A stretch of 64,000 nt of DNA from Bradyrhizobium sp. B097 (GTDB taxonomy: Bacteria; Pseudomonadota; Alphaproteobacteria; Rhizobiales; Xanthobacteraceae), in NCBI RefSeq assembly GCF_038957035.1, contig NZ_CP152412.1, positions 6,072,501 to 6,136,500 of the forward strand, given 5' to 3'. The translations under genes were made by a program, and so were the position numbers. The notes under the pieces were generated by a model. That model was not told the origin of the DNA. It saw only the letters and a program-made list of their open reading frames with translations, and searched no databases. Shown here in pieces: positions 31,323-39,567 of the stretch. Each line of letters begins with the position of its first letter. The stretch's first letter is position 1.

Positions 31323-31811
31323 ATGCTTCGTTGTATCCTCGCCGCTCTGGCAGTTCTGCTTCTCGTTGCTGTCTGCCTCGTTCCTGATGACGCCTATGCC
31401 CGCCGTGGAGGAGGCGGCGGCTTCCGCGGCGGCGGGGGCGGCGGCGGCGGATTTCACGGCGGTGGGATGCGTGGCGGCGGCATGCATGCCGGCGCCGGAA
31501 GGATGCATGCCGGAAGGATCCATGGCGGAGGATATCGCGCTGCCGGCCGCCCGCGCCCCTCACATCCGATCGCCGGCCGTCCGGGCTATCCGGGCCGACC
31601 GATTGCGGGACGCCCTGGCCGCCCGGTCGCCGGCTATCCCGGTTATGGCGGCGGCTACTATCGACCCGGCTGGGGCTATGGTGCTGCGGCGGCCGGCGCC
31701 GCGGCCGCGGCTGGCGCGTACTATGGCAGCTATGGCTACTACGGCAACCAGGGCTGCTATCATGATCGATACGGTCAAATGATCTGCCCGCAACAGCAGT
31801 ATCAATACTGA
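31323..31811 (+). CDS. Exported Gly/Ala-rich, His- and Tyr-containing protein
   Basis: The 162-residue product has a signal peptide (MLRCILAALAVLLLVAVCLV, cleaved after AYA) and then low-complexity sequence: Gly tracts with Arg, Phe, His and Met, a Pro-Gly-Arg repeat zone (about 75-105), and an Ala/Tyr-rich end finishing in CYHDRYGQMICPQQ. The two Cys could form a disulfide. GGGAGGACACGCC precedes the ATG and a perfect FixK-type box lies upstream. Such proteins are often annotated as surface or stress proteins; the function is unknown. Confidence 0.8.
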   Translation: MLRCILAALAVLLLVAVCLVPDDAYARRGGGGGFRGGGGGGGGFHGGGMRGGGMHAGAGRMHAGRIHGGGYRAAGRPRPSHPIAGRPGYPGRPIAGRPGRPVAGYPGYGGGYYRPGWGYGAAAAGAAAAAGAYYGSYGYYGNQGCYHDRYGQMICPQQQYQY

Positions 31812-31839
31812 TCCGGCTGGGCAGTCGTTGGACGGTTGG

Positions 31840-32943
31840 TCAAACCGGAGCGTGCGATCCCGGCGGCACCATGTACAGCGTCATGGCAAAAATCGCATAG
31901 ATCAGCACGAGCAAGGCGCCAATGAACCATGCCGACCGTCCGCTGTTGGTGATGAAGCAGGACGTCACGGAAGCGATCATGACCATCGTCACGGCGCCCG
32001 GCCAGAACTGCAAGTCCATCGGCTTCGGACCGATGACATAGCTTAGAAGAACCAGCGCCGGCGCCACGAACAGGGCGATTTGCGAAGCGCTTCCGAGCGC
32101 GATGCTGACGCTCATGTCGAGCCGGTTCTTGCGCGCCGCGGAGAATGCCACCGCCATTTCCGCCGCGGCGCCGACCAGCGCGACGATGATGAAACCGACG
32201 AACGCCGGACTCAATCCCAGCGTCTCGCCTGCTTTCTGCACCGAACTCACGAATATCTCGCTGACCAGGGCAACCAGCACCGTAACCCCGAGAAGCGTAC
32301 CCAACGCAAGTCCGATCGGCCAGCCGGCGCCGCCGGTCTCGCCATGCTCCTCGCTTGCGAACAGCTCCTTGTGGGTCTTGAGCGAGAACAGCAGGCCCAG
32401 CCCGTAGGCACTTATCAGCAGCACGGCGAGGCCCGTGCTGAGGGTCAGCGCCATGGCTTGGCCGCGTGCCGGATCAAGGTCGGCGACGGCGGAGGGGGCG
32501 AGCAGCGCAATCGTGGCCATCAGCAGCAACGCCGCGTACATCCTCCCGCCTGCCCGATTATACTCCTGAACGTGATGGCGGAGCCCGCCGAGCAGGAACG
32601 ATGCGCCAAGCATGAAGAGCGAGTTGGTGACAATGGCACCGGCGATCGATGCCTTGACCAGCATGTATTCTCCGGCATGTAACGCTGCGATCGCGATGAT
32701 CAGCTCGGTCAGATTTCCCAAGGTTGCGTTGAGCAGGCCTCCGATGGCATCGCCCGTTTTCTCCGCGACGCTCTCCGTCGCGTGGCTGAGAAGGGCAGCC
32801 AATGGCACGATGGCCAGGACAGCGAGCACGAACAGCGCCGTATGGGCGGACGGAGCTGCCGTTTCGACCGCCAGTACGATCGGTACGAAGATCAACATCC
32901 AAAGCAGTGGATTATGTCGTATTTCCTTGAGCAGAAGATGCAT
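31840..32943 (-). CDS. Ca2+/H+ antiporter, CaCA family (ChaA/Cax type)
   Basis: The 367-residue membrane protein has about 11 helices in two halves, each with a CaCA alpha-repeat: NATLGNLTELIIAI and VGAAAEMAVAFSAARKNRLDMS. It should export Ca2+ (or Na+/K+) in exchange for protons. The ATG at 32943 is preferred over a GTG at 32976 because the FixK-type box at 33004-33017 would place the transcription start near 32969. It converges with the Gly-rich protein gene. Confidence 0.9.
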   Translation of the reverse strand: MHLLLKEIRHNPLLWMLIFVPIVLAVETAAPSAHTALFVLAVLAIVPLAALLSHATESVAEKTGDAIGGLLNATLGNLTELIIAIAALHAGEYMLVKASIAGAIVTNSLFMLGASFLLGGLRHHVQEYNRAGGRMYAALLLMATIALLAPSAVADLDPARGQAMALTLSTGLAVLLISAYGLGLLFSLKTHKELFASEEHGETGGAGWPIGLALGTLLGVTVLVALVSEIFVSSVQKAGETLGLSPAFVGFIIVALVGAAAEMAVAFSAARKNRLDMSVSIALGSASQIALFVAPALVLLSYVIGPKPMDLQFWPGAVTMVMIASVTSCFITNSGRSAWFIGALLVLIYAIFAMTLYMVPPGSHAPV

Positions 32944-33003
32944 GGTACCGCCCGGTCGAAACGATTTGGACAGCACCTTTTGATCACCACGGACCGCTCG
33001 ATC

Positions 33004-33017
33004 TTGATCTAGCTCAA
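33004..33017 (-). promoter_or_regulatory. FixK/FNR box upstream of the Ca2+/H+ antiporter
   Basis: TTGATCTAGCTCAA fits TTGA-N6-TCAA. Its centre is about 67 bp upstream of the antiporter ATG at 32943, consistent with a class II FixK/FNR promoter on the minus strand. Confidence 0.8.
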
Positions 33018-33117
33018 TCCGTCACCGTCGCCTCGCCGGCCACGGCTTGAGCCAGGCCGGCCTACGCGAAGTCCCACGGCATTTCCCGAACGGTCAGAAG
33101 CGCGTCCATATTTCTCT

Positions 33118-33131
33118 TTGACCTAGATCAA
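33118..33131 (+). promoter_or_regulatory. FixK/FNR box upstream of the decayed LTXXQ-like gene and uspA
   Basis: TTGACCTAGATCAA fits TTGA-N6-TCAA. A start of transcription about 41 bp from its centre would fall near 33166, just before a good ribosome binding site (AGGAG at 33187-33191). The box therefore probably drives the damaged gene and the downstream uspA. Confidence 0.78.
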
Positions 33132-33200
33132 CCTGCGGCTGACCAGCTTGTGGGTTTCTTCTCGCGGACATCCACGATAGCAGCTCAGGAGTTCGCAACG

Positions 33201-33673
33201 ACGAGGAACGCAGCCGCCGTAGCGATTGTATTTTTGGTGACGACCTCGTCTCTCGCCTTCGCAGCAGAGACATCCCCGACTGTCGGCGTAGCGTCACCCA
33301 GCGCCGCCGACCTCAAGAGCCTGACCGACATGCGCGTCGGCATCGTCAAAGCCGCCCTGCAACTCACCCCCGATCAGGAGAAATACTGGCCGGCCATCGA
33401 GGATGCGATCCGTACACGGGCGAAAAATCGGCAGCCCGGCTGGAGCGGATTGCCGAATTGCACGAGAACGGCGCGATGGACGGTCTTCATGACGGCAATC
33501 CGGTCGAGATGATGCAACGCAGGGCGGACCGGCTGATTCAACGTGGGACCGACCTCAAGAAGCTCTCCGATGCCTGGGAGCCGCTGTACAAGACATTGAG
33601 CGATGACCAGAAGCGAAGGATGGCCTTCGTGTCGTTCGCCGTCATGCGTCGCTCTTCGCTTGCGAATTCCTGA
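33201..33673 (+). pseudogene. Decayed Spy/CpxP-like (LTXXQ) periplasmic protein gene
   Basis: The product would be a small exported protein: a signal peptide (RNAAAVAIVFLVTTSSLAFA), then LTDMRVGIVKAALQLTPDQEKYW, an LTXXQ-type motif. Two lesions are visible. AGGAG at 33187-33191 is followed ten bases later by ACG, not ATG, at 33201; the only upstream in-frame start is a GTG at 33150 without a ribosome binding site. Near 33437 one base appears lost: the frame leaves AKNRQ, while the +1 frame resumes with RLERIAELHENGAMDGLHDG and runs to 33673. A sequencing error could explain the second lesion but not the first. uspA follows after 20 bp. Confidence 0.75.
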
Positions 33674-33693
33674 AACACCACGGGAGTTGAAGC

Positions 33694-34122
33694 ATGTACC
33701 GGCATATTCTCATCCCGACCGATGGGTCGGAACTAGCGAAGCATGGTATCGCCCAAGGGATGGCGCTCGCAAAATCCATCGGAGCCAAGGTCTCCGTGAT
33801 TTTCGCCGTCGAGCCGTTTTCAGAACTGACGGGGCATTTCCGTGACACGATCGCCAACTATGCCGAGATGCGGAAAGAGCAGGCCACGAAAGCGCTGAAC
33901 GACGCGGCGAATGCGGCCAGGGAAGCCGGCGTTCCCTGCGAGACGGTGCTGGCGGAGCACGGGCAGCCCCATCAAGCGATCATCGCGGCGGCTGCGGACA
34001 GGGGTTGCGATCTCATTGTCATGTCGTCGCATGGACGCAGTGGACTCTCCGTGCTTCTGATCGGCAGTGTGACAAACAAGGTGTTGGCGCAGGCAAAAAC
34101 CCCCGTGCTGGTTTGTCCGTGA
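33694..34122 (+). CDS. Universal stress protein UspA family
   Basis: The 142-residue single-domain protein has the UspA fold: HILIPTDGSELAKHG at the N-terminus and the nucleotide-loop sequence SSHGRSGLSVLLIGSVTNKVL at the C-terminus, with Ser where the first Gly of the ATP motif often stands. It lies 20 bp after the decayed LTXXQ-like gene, under the FixK-type box at 33118-33131, so low-oxygen induction is likely. Confidence 0.92.
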   Translation: MYRHILIPTDGSELAKHGIAQGMALAKSIGAKVSVIFAVEPFSELTGHFRDTIANYAEMRKEQATKALNDAANAAREAGVPCETVLAEHGQPHQAIIAAAADRGCDLIVMSSHGRSGLSVLLIGSVTNKVLAQAKTPVLVCP

Positions 34123-34179
34123 ATGATCAGACGCTTGACGATGAGAACGTCAACGCGCGCCGCCCGCCAAATGAAAACG

Positions 34180-34200
34180 CCGTCCCCTTGCGGGGGACGG
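34180..34200 (-). terminator. Terminator of the His-rich protein gene
   Basis: CCGTCCCC and GGGGACGG form an 8-bp stem with a 5-base loop. On the minus strand the stem is followed by CGTTTTCATTT, giving a T-rich tail, so it suits the minus-strand His-rich gene ending at 34230. There is no T-tract on the plus side for uspA. Confidence 0.65.
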
Positions 34201-34229
34201 CGGAAGCCACTCACGCAGTACTGGAACGT

Positions 34230-34448
34230 TTATTGGTGTTCGCCGTGGTGCTCGGCGTGATGCCGGCTGGCCTCGGTGTGGTGATGCTGGGCATGGCTGG
34301 CGTGACCATGGGCGCTGTGGGCGTGATGCGCCGCCTTGTGGTGATCGCCGGCTTCGTGGTGCTTGGCGGCTTCGCGATGATGACGCGCCGCGTGTTCGTG
34401 ATGCTCAGCTGCCTTGTGGTGATGCTCAACGCCTGCGTGGTCGCTCAT
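34230..34448 (-). CDS. Small His-rich repeat protein
   Basis: The 72-residue product is built from HHxxAAxHH-type repeats (HHHKAAEHHEHAARHHREAAKHH) and contains about one third His. It has no signal peptide. GGGAGATCTTC precedes the ATG at 34448; longer in-frame starts lack support. Such proteins could bind Ni, Zn or Cu, but no function is established. It sits beside uspA and converges with it. Confidence 0.75.
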   Translation of the reverse strand: MSDHAGVEHHHKAAEHHEHAARHHREAAKHHEAGDHHKAAHHAHSAHGHASHAQHHHTEASRHHAEHHGEHQ

Positions 34449-34610
34449 GAAGATCTCCCGGTGTGGCGAGTGAAGTCCGCCATTCTTATGCAGGAGCGCT
34501 GACATTATGCTGACGGCAGCAAGACAGCTGTGTTGCGGTTGTTCATCTATGTTGCAGGGCATCGCCATGTTGCGGCGCGCATCAGCGCCGCTGCACCGGT
34601 CGGCCGCCGC

Positions 34611-35018
34611 TCATTCCGGCGGCGGAAAGCGCTCGACGGTCGGCAGCTCATGCGCCGCTTCCATCCAGCGCAGCCGCTCCGCGACCTGGATATGCATCGT
34701 GGCCGGCACCGCATCGGGATCGTCATAGGTGCCGCTCTGGATGTCGATGAACCCGGGCAACATGTTGCCATTGGTGTAGAAAAGCCCGGTGCCGCAGTTC
34801 GCGCAGAATTGCCGCCGGCCCTGCTCGGAGGACCGGTAGATGCTGGGCTGCCCCTTGGTCACCTTGACCATGCCTTCTGCGACCATCACCCAGCCGACCA
34901 TCGGCGCGCCGGCATGGCGCCGGCAATCGGTGCAATGACACAGCGCATGGACGACCGGTTCCCCGGTCACCTCGTAACGAATCTCGCCGCAGTGACAGCC
35001 GCCGGTGACGCCAGCCAT
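34611..35018 (-). CDS. GFA-family zinc protein
   Basis: The 135-residue protein belongs to the glutathione-dependent formaldehyde-activating (Gfa/CENP-V) fold. The zinc Cys pattern is complete: GGCHCGEIRYEV, CHCTDCRRHAGAP and FCANCGTGLF. GGAGG at good spacing precedes the ATG at 35018. Despite the family name, most members are not shown to act on formaldehyde; substrate unknown. Confidence 0.88.
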   Translation of the reverse strand: MAGVTGGCHCGEIRYEVTGEPVVHALCHCTDCRRHAGAPMVGWVMVAEGMVKVTKGQPSIYRSSEQGRRQFCANCGTGLFYTNGNMLPGFIDIQSGTYDDPDAVPATMHIQVAERLRWMEAAHELPTVERFPPPE

Positions 35019-35268
35019 GTTTTCCTCCGACTGATCAGTGGTTTGCCGGGTCGATAGCGTTGCAGGCCCCAAACTTTCAATGGCGCATCTTGCCCTTGCG
35101 TCCACCTGTCGCGCCGGCCGTATGTCTGCTCATGTCGCGGCCGGCTTTCCGGCTCTCACGAAATCGTCATCCCGGCCCTCAACCCCTCCAAAGCCCCGGG
35201 AATAAACCCTTAGGCCCGCTGATCACCTTCCCGGAAACCCAATCCCTGGGCCCAACGGGAGACTTGCT

Positions 35269-36222
35269 ATGAGCGGACACGATCACGATCACCACGATGA
35301 AGAGAAAGGCGTCAGCCGACGCAAGGTGCTGGAATGCATGACCTGGGCCGGCACCGGCGTACTCTGGACGGTTACCGGCGGCGTGCCGCATTCACTCGGC
35401 ATCGTCGGCTCGGCAGCCGCAGCCGAAGCTGCCACCGGCATGACCTTCATGCAGATCAGCGACAGCCATGTCGGCTTCGACAAGCCGGCCAACCCGAACG
35501 CCATCGGCACGCTTGAGGAGGCCATCAACAAGGTCCGGGCGATGCAGGTCAAGCCGTCGTTCATGATCCACACCGGCGACATCACGCATCTGTCGAAGGC
35601 GTCCGAATTCGACGACGCCGATCGCATCATCTCGCAGGCCAAGCTCGACGTGCATTACGTGCCGGGCGAGCACGACTTCATCGACGAGGAGGTCAAGCTC
35701 TACAAGGAGCGTTACGGCAAGGGCACCAAGGGTCCGGGCTACTACTCCTTCGACGCCGGCGGCGTGCATTTCGTCGGCCTCGTCAACGTCGTCGACCTCA
35801 AGGGCGGCGGCCTCGGCAATCTGGGCAACGAGCAGCTCGAATGGCTCGAGAACGACCTCAAGGGCCGCTCGAAGTCGACGCCGATCGTACTGTTCGCCCA
35901 CATCCCGCTGTGGACGGTCTATCCGCAATGGGGCTGGGGCACCGAGGACGGCGCCCGCGCGCTGGAATACGTCAAGGGCTTCGGCTCGGTCACCGTGCTG
36001 AACGGCCACATCCACCAGGTGATGCAGAAGGTCGAGGGCAACGTCACCTTCCACACCGCGCGCTCGACGGCCTTCCCGCAGCCGGCGCCGGGTGCCGCGC
36101 CCTCGCCCGGCCCGATGAAGGTCGAGGATGCCAAGCTGCGCAGCATGCTCGGCGTCGCCAGCATCAACTTCAAGCAGAACAGCCAGCCGCTGGCGATCAT
36201 CGACACGCCGTTGCAGGGCTAA
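35269..36222 (+). CDS. Tat-exported calcineurin-like metallophosphoesterase
   Basis: The 317-residue protein has a His/Asp-rich N-terminus (SGHDHDHHDEE), a twin-arginine signal (SRRKVLECMTWAGTGVLW) and then a metallophosphoesterase domain: QISDSHVGF, HTGDITH, PGEHDF (Glu where most members have Asn), FAHIPLW and NGHIHQ. It is the first gene of a four-gene operon with a cupredoxin, an ECF sigma factor and its anti-sigma. Export folded with its metal ions fits the Tat signal. Phosphoesterase activity is inferred; the substrate is unknown. Confidence 0.88.
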   Translation: MSGHDHDHHDEEKGVSRRKVLECMTWAGTGVLWTVTGGVPHSLGIVGSAAAAEAATGMTFMQISDSHVGFDKPANPNAIGTLEEAINKVRAMQVKPSFMIHTGDITHLSKASEFDDADRIISQAKLDVHYVPGEHDFIDEEVKLYKERYGKGTKGPGYYSFDAGGVHFVGLVNVVDLKGGGLGNLGNEQLEWLENDLKGRSKSTPIVLFAHIPLWTVYPQWGWGTEDGARALEYVKGFGSVTVLNGHIHQVMQKVEGNVTFHTARSTAFPQPAPGAAPSPGPMKVEDAKLRSMLGVASINFKQNSQPLAIIDTPLQG

Positions 36223-36234
36223 GGGACGAGACCG

Positions 36235-36558
36235 ATGAGTTCGATCAATCGACGCGACTTCGGTACAGCCGTGGTCGCCGCCATGCTGCTGCCCATCACG
36301 GCGGCCCGCGCCGAAGACGTCGCGGTCCACATCGACAACTTCTCGTTCGCGCCGAACCCGCTCGACGTGAAGGTCGGTACCACCGTGACCTGGACCAACC
36401 GCGACGACATCCCGCACACCGTGGTGTGCGCGGGCAAGTTCCGCTCCAAGACCATGGATACCGACGGCACCTTCTCGTTCACCTTCACGGAGCCCGGCGA
36501 GTACAAGTATTTCTGCTCGCTGCATCCGCACATGACAGGCAGTATCAAGGTTGGGTAA
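36235..36558 (+). CDS. Tat-exported cupredoxin (type 1 copper protein)
   Basis: The 107-residue protein has a short twin-arginine signal (INRRDFGTAVVAAMLL) and a plastocyanin/amicyanin-like domain. The copper ligands are all visible: His61 in DIPHTV and Cys94, His97 and Met100 in YFCSLHPHMTG. It likely carries electrons or copper in the periplasm. It follows the metallophosphoesterase by 12 bp and precedes the sigma factor gene. Confidence 0.92.
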   Translation: MSSINRRDFGTAVVAAMLLPITAARAEDVAVHIDNFSFAPNPLDVKVGTTVTWTNRDDIPHTVVCAGKFRSKTMDTDGTFSFTFTEPGEYKYFCSLHPHMTGSIKVG

Positions 36559-36652
36559 CGTGACCACCCATACGATCACAGCCATGCCCGGCCGGTGGCC
36601 CTCCGCCCCCGGCCGGGCACAAGCCGTCTCTCGACATGCCGGACAGGACACG

Positions 36653-37210
36653 ATGGTTGTCAAAGCGTCGCAGGACGATCCCGAAAAGGCGCGGCGCTTC
36701 CGCGAAGCCGCGCTGCCGTACCTTGACGACGCCTATACCCTGGCACGCTACCTGCTGCGCGATGCCGCCGACGCCGAAGATGCTGTGCAGGAATGCTATC
36801 TGCGCGCCTACAAGCATTTCGCCAGCTACCGGGGACCTGCGATGAAGCCGTGGCTGTTTGCGATCTTGCGCAATGTCTGCCGCGCCGAATATGCACGCCG
36901 CAAGACCGCCCCCACCGCGGTCGAGGAGCTGCCCGAAGGCGGCGATCAGACCCCGCTGTGGAACGAGGCGCCGGAGACACCGGAAAAGCAGCTGCTGCGT
37001 CGCTTCGACGGCGACACCGTGCGCAAGCTGGTCGCGGCGCTCGCCGAGCCGTTCCGCGAGACCTTTGTGCTCAGGGAAATCCAGAATCTTTCTTACCGCG
37101 AGATCGCCGATGTCGCCGCCGTGCCTGTCGGCACCGTGATGTCCCGCCTCGCACGCGCCCGCGCCATGCTGCGATCGGCCTGGCTCGCGGAACAGGAGCA
37201 AGTGAAATGA
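36653..37210 (+). CDS. ECF sigma factor
   Basis: The 185-residue sigma factor has region 2 (ARYLLRDAADAEDAVQECYLRAYKHF, then MKPWLFAILRNVCRAEYARR) and region 4 (ETFVLREIQNLSYREIADVAAVPVGTVMSRLARAR). The ATG at 36653 has AGGACACG just upstream. It overlaps the anti-sigma gene by ATGA, so the two are translationally coupled. It probably drives its own operon in response to an envelope or redox signal. I could not assign the promoter with confidence. Confidence 0.93.
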   Translation: MVVKASQDDPEKARRFREAALPYLDDAYTLARYLLRDAADAEDAVQECYLRAYKHFASYRGPAMKPWLFAILRNVCRAEYARRKTAPTAVEELPEGGDQTPLWNEAPETPEKQLLRRFDGDTVRKLVAALAEPFRETFVLREIQNLSYREIADVAAVPVGTVMSRLARARAMLRSAWLAEQEQVK

Positions 37211-37971
37211 ATTGCGAGGAAGCCGAAGTGCTGGTCCACGCGCTGATCGACGGCGAACTCGATGCCGGCCATGCGCGCGAAGTGGAAGCCCATATCGAGG
37301 GTTGCGCGCATTGCGCCGCCCTGATGAAGGAGTATCAGGAGATCCGCCAGGCGATCGCCGAGAGCGACGTGCGCTACAAGGCGCCGCTCGAGCTGCGCCG
37401 CAAGATCGAGAAGGCGTTGCCGCAACCGCAGGCGGCGCCGACCCGGCGTTCGGTGCTGCGCGGCTTCGCGATGGGCTCCGCCGTGTCGGCGATGGCCGCG
37501 ACCGGCCTCGTCGCGATCGTGCTGCGCAATGACGACGAGCAGCGCATCGAGAACGAGGTGGTGTCGGCGCATCTGCGCTCGCTGCAGGCCGGCCACCTGA
37601 TCGACGTGGTCTCGACCGATCAGCATACGGTCAAGCCCTGGTTCAACGGCAAGCTCGACGTCTCGCCGCCGGTGATCGATCTCACCGCACAGGGCTTTAC
37701 CTTGATCGGCGGCCGGCTCGACTACGTCAACGCCCGCGAGATCGGCGCCGTGGTCTACAAGCGGCGCCAGCACGTCATCAACCTGTTCGTGGCGCAGACC
37801 GCGAACACCGAACGGAAGTCCGCGAAGATCTCGACCTTGCAGGGCTTCAACATCCGGCGCTGGAGCGACCGCGGCCTGAATTACTGGGCGGTCAGCGATC
37901 TCGGCGCCGATGAATTGACGGAGTTCGGCGACAAGTTCGAGGGCGCGATGCGTGCGAACAAGGAGGGGTGA
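37207..37971 (+). CDS. Membrane anti-sigma factor with zinc-finger (ZAS) domain
   Basis: The 254-residue protein starts with a zf-HC2/ZAS domain (His29-xxx-Cys33-xx-Cys36 in AHIEGCAHC) that binds the sigma factor, has one membrane segment (about 88-104, SAVSAMAATGLVAIVL) and a C-terminal extracytoplasmic domain (VSTDQHTVKPWFNGKLDVSP, GGRLDYVNAREIGAVVYKRRQHVINLFV). This layout is that of transmembrane anti-sigma factors that release their sigma on a redox or envelope signal. It is the last gene of the operon. Confidence 0.92.
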   Translation: MNCEEAEVLVHALIDGELDAGHAREVEAHIEGCAHCAALMKEYQEIRQAIAESDVRYKAPLELRRKIEKALPQPQAAPTRRSVLRGFAMGSAVSAMAATGLVAIVLRNDDEQRIENEVVSAHLRSLQAGHLIDVVSTDQHTVKPWFNGKLDVSPPVIDLTAQGFTLIGGRLDYVNAREIGAVVYKRRQHVINLFVAQTANTERKSAKISTLQGFNIRRWSDRGLNYWAVSDLGADELTEFGDKFEGAMRANKEG

Positions 37972-37977
37972 GGACTT

Positions 37978-38063
37978 GTAGCCCGGATGGAGCGAAGCGA
38001 AATCCGGGAACAGTCTCGCAAGGATTGAGAACCCCGGATTTCGCTTCGCTGCATCCGGGCTAC
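37978..38063. repeat. Inverted intergenic repeat between the anti-sigma gene and hpnO
   Basis: GTAGCCCGGATGGAGCGAAG with its continuation (37978-38008) pairs almost perfectly over about 30 bp with 38032-38063, which ends in CATCCGGGCTAC; the loop is about 23 bp. The GTAGCCCGGATG...CATCCGGGCTAC pattern is a frequent dispersed element in proteobacterial genomes. Here it separates the converging anti-sigma and hpnO genes and may act as a bidirectional terminator. Confidence 0.8.
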
Positions 38064-38073
38064 GGGTTCGAGC

Positions 38074-39465
38074 TTACGCCGACTTGCGCACCGCGTTGTC
38101 GACCAGCGTCTTGCCGAGCGACCAGATCGCGCCGGGCACCTTGTGGCTGCCGGCGATCACGTCGTCGAACGACTTCTCGATCCAGCTGCAATCCTCTTCG
38201 GTGATCACGAGCGGCGGCAACAGCTTGATGGTGTGGAGGCCGTGGCCGGCGACCTGGGTCAGGATCTTGTGATCCTTGAACAGCGGCACCGTGATCAGCT
38301 GGCAGAACAGGCCCTTGTTGGCGGTCTCCAGCAGATTCCACGACGCCTTGAGCCGCAGCGATTTCGGCGGACCGAACTCGACCCCGATCATCAGGCCCTT
38401 GCCGCGGACTTCCTTCATCAGCTCATAGCCCGGCACCATGCGCGTCAGCGCAAGGCGGAGCTCGGCGCCGCGTTTGGCGGCGTTCTCGACGAGCTTCTCG
38501 GCCTTGATGACATCGAGCGTGGCGATGCCGGCGGCCATCGCCAGATCGTTCTTGGCGAAGGTCGAACCGTGCACGACGGCGCGATCCATCTGGTTGAAGA
38601 TCTTGTCGAAGATGCTCTTGCGCGTCAGCAGCGCGCCGATCGGCACGTGGCCGCCGGAGAGTGCCTTCGCCAGCAGCACCATGTCGGGCTCGATGCCCCA
38701 GTGCTCGATCGCGAGGAACTTGCCGGTGCGGCCGATGCCGGTCTGGATCTCGTCGGCGATGAACAGCGTGCCGTATTTGCGGCACAGCGCCAGCGCGCCG
38801 GGCAGGAACTCGTCGGTGGGCATGTTGACGCCCTTGCCCTGGATCGGCTCGACGATGAATGCGCCGACCTGGCGCGACGACAGCGCTTTTTCGAGCGCTT
38901 CGAGATCGTTGAAGGGGATCGCGGTGCAGCCCGGCAACAGCGGCTCGAAGCCGCTGCGGAAATTCGTATCATCGGTCAGCGATAGCGCGCCGTAGGACAG
39001 GCCGTGGAACGAATGCCCGCAATAGACGATGCCGGGGCGGCCGGTGGCGCCACGCGCGAACTTGATCGCCGCTTCGACGGTTTCGGCACCGGAATTGGCG
39101 AAAAACACCTTGTCCAGATATGGGACATATTCCAAAAGCCGTTCCGCGAGCACGCCGGCGAGCGTAGAGACGTCGAGCTGCACCAGATTCGGCAGATCGG
39201 CGTCGAGCACGCTCTTCAGCGCCTTGCGCAGGTCCGGATGATTGCGACCAATCGCAAAAACGCCAAATCCGCTCAATAGATCGAGGTAACGAGCCCCCTG
39301 ACGATCGAAGAGGTATTGACCTTGCCCCTTCTGGAAGCCGACGTCATAGCCGATGGTCTTGAGGACGCGAACGAGCTGCTCGTTGAGGTGTCGCGTGTGC
39401 ATGGCACCGCGCTGCCCCTCTCGCTCCACAAAAATCTCGGAAACGTCTAAATTGGAACTTACCAT
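38074..39465 (-). CDS. hpnO: Hopanoid aminotransferase HpnO (class III, PLP)
   Basis: HpnO converts the side-chain aldehyde of ribosylhopane into aminobacteriohopanetriol. The 463-residue protein is a class III PLP aminotransferase: [46 protein letters not shown] (Asp238) and the PLP lysine in [16 protein letters not shown] (Lys267). The assignment to HpnO rather than a generic aminotransferase rests on its place beside hpnN and the hpn genes. The start ([12 protein letters not shown]) at 39465 may be 63 bases too long, as [10 protein letters not shown] is an alternative. Confidence 0.85.
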   Translation of the reverse strand: MVSSNLDVSEIFVEREGQRGAMHTRHLNEQLVRVLKTIGYDVGFQKGQGQYLFDRQGARYLDLLSGFGVFAIGRNHPDLRKALKSVLDADLPNLVQLDVSTLAGVLAERLLEYVPYLDKVFFANSGAETVEAAIKFARGATGRPGIVYCGHSFHGLSYGALSLTDDTNFRSGFEPLLPGCTAIPFNDLEALEKALSSRQVGAFIVEPIQGKGVNMPTDEFLPGALALCRKYGTLFIADEIQTGIGRTGKFLAIEHWGIEPDMVLLAKALSGGHVPIGALLTRKSIFDKIFNQMDRAVVHGSTFAKNDLAMAAGIATLDVIKAEKLVENAAKRGAELRLALTRMVPGYELMKEVRGKGLMIGVEFGPPKSLRLKASWNLLETANKGLFCQLITVPLFKDHKILTQVAGHGLHTIKLLPPLVITEEDCSWIEKSFDDVIAGSHKVPGAIWSLGKTLVDNAVRKSA

Positions 39466-39567
39466 TCGTTACATACGTCGGTTGATGGCCATCTCGTCAA
39501 CTTAAAACGCTCGCTAGCGGCGTTTTGACCCCCGCTCGGATCGTCTAGTTAAGCACAGGTTTGGACC

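Noticed and set aside
35195..35225. CGGGAATAAACCC as a -35 element of the ECF sigma operon
   Set aside because: It looks like some ECF -35 elements, but no matching -10 could be placed at the right distance.
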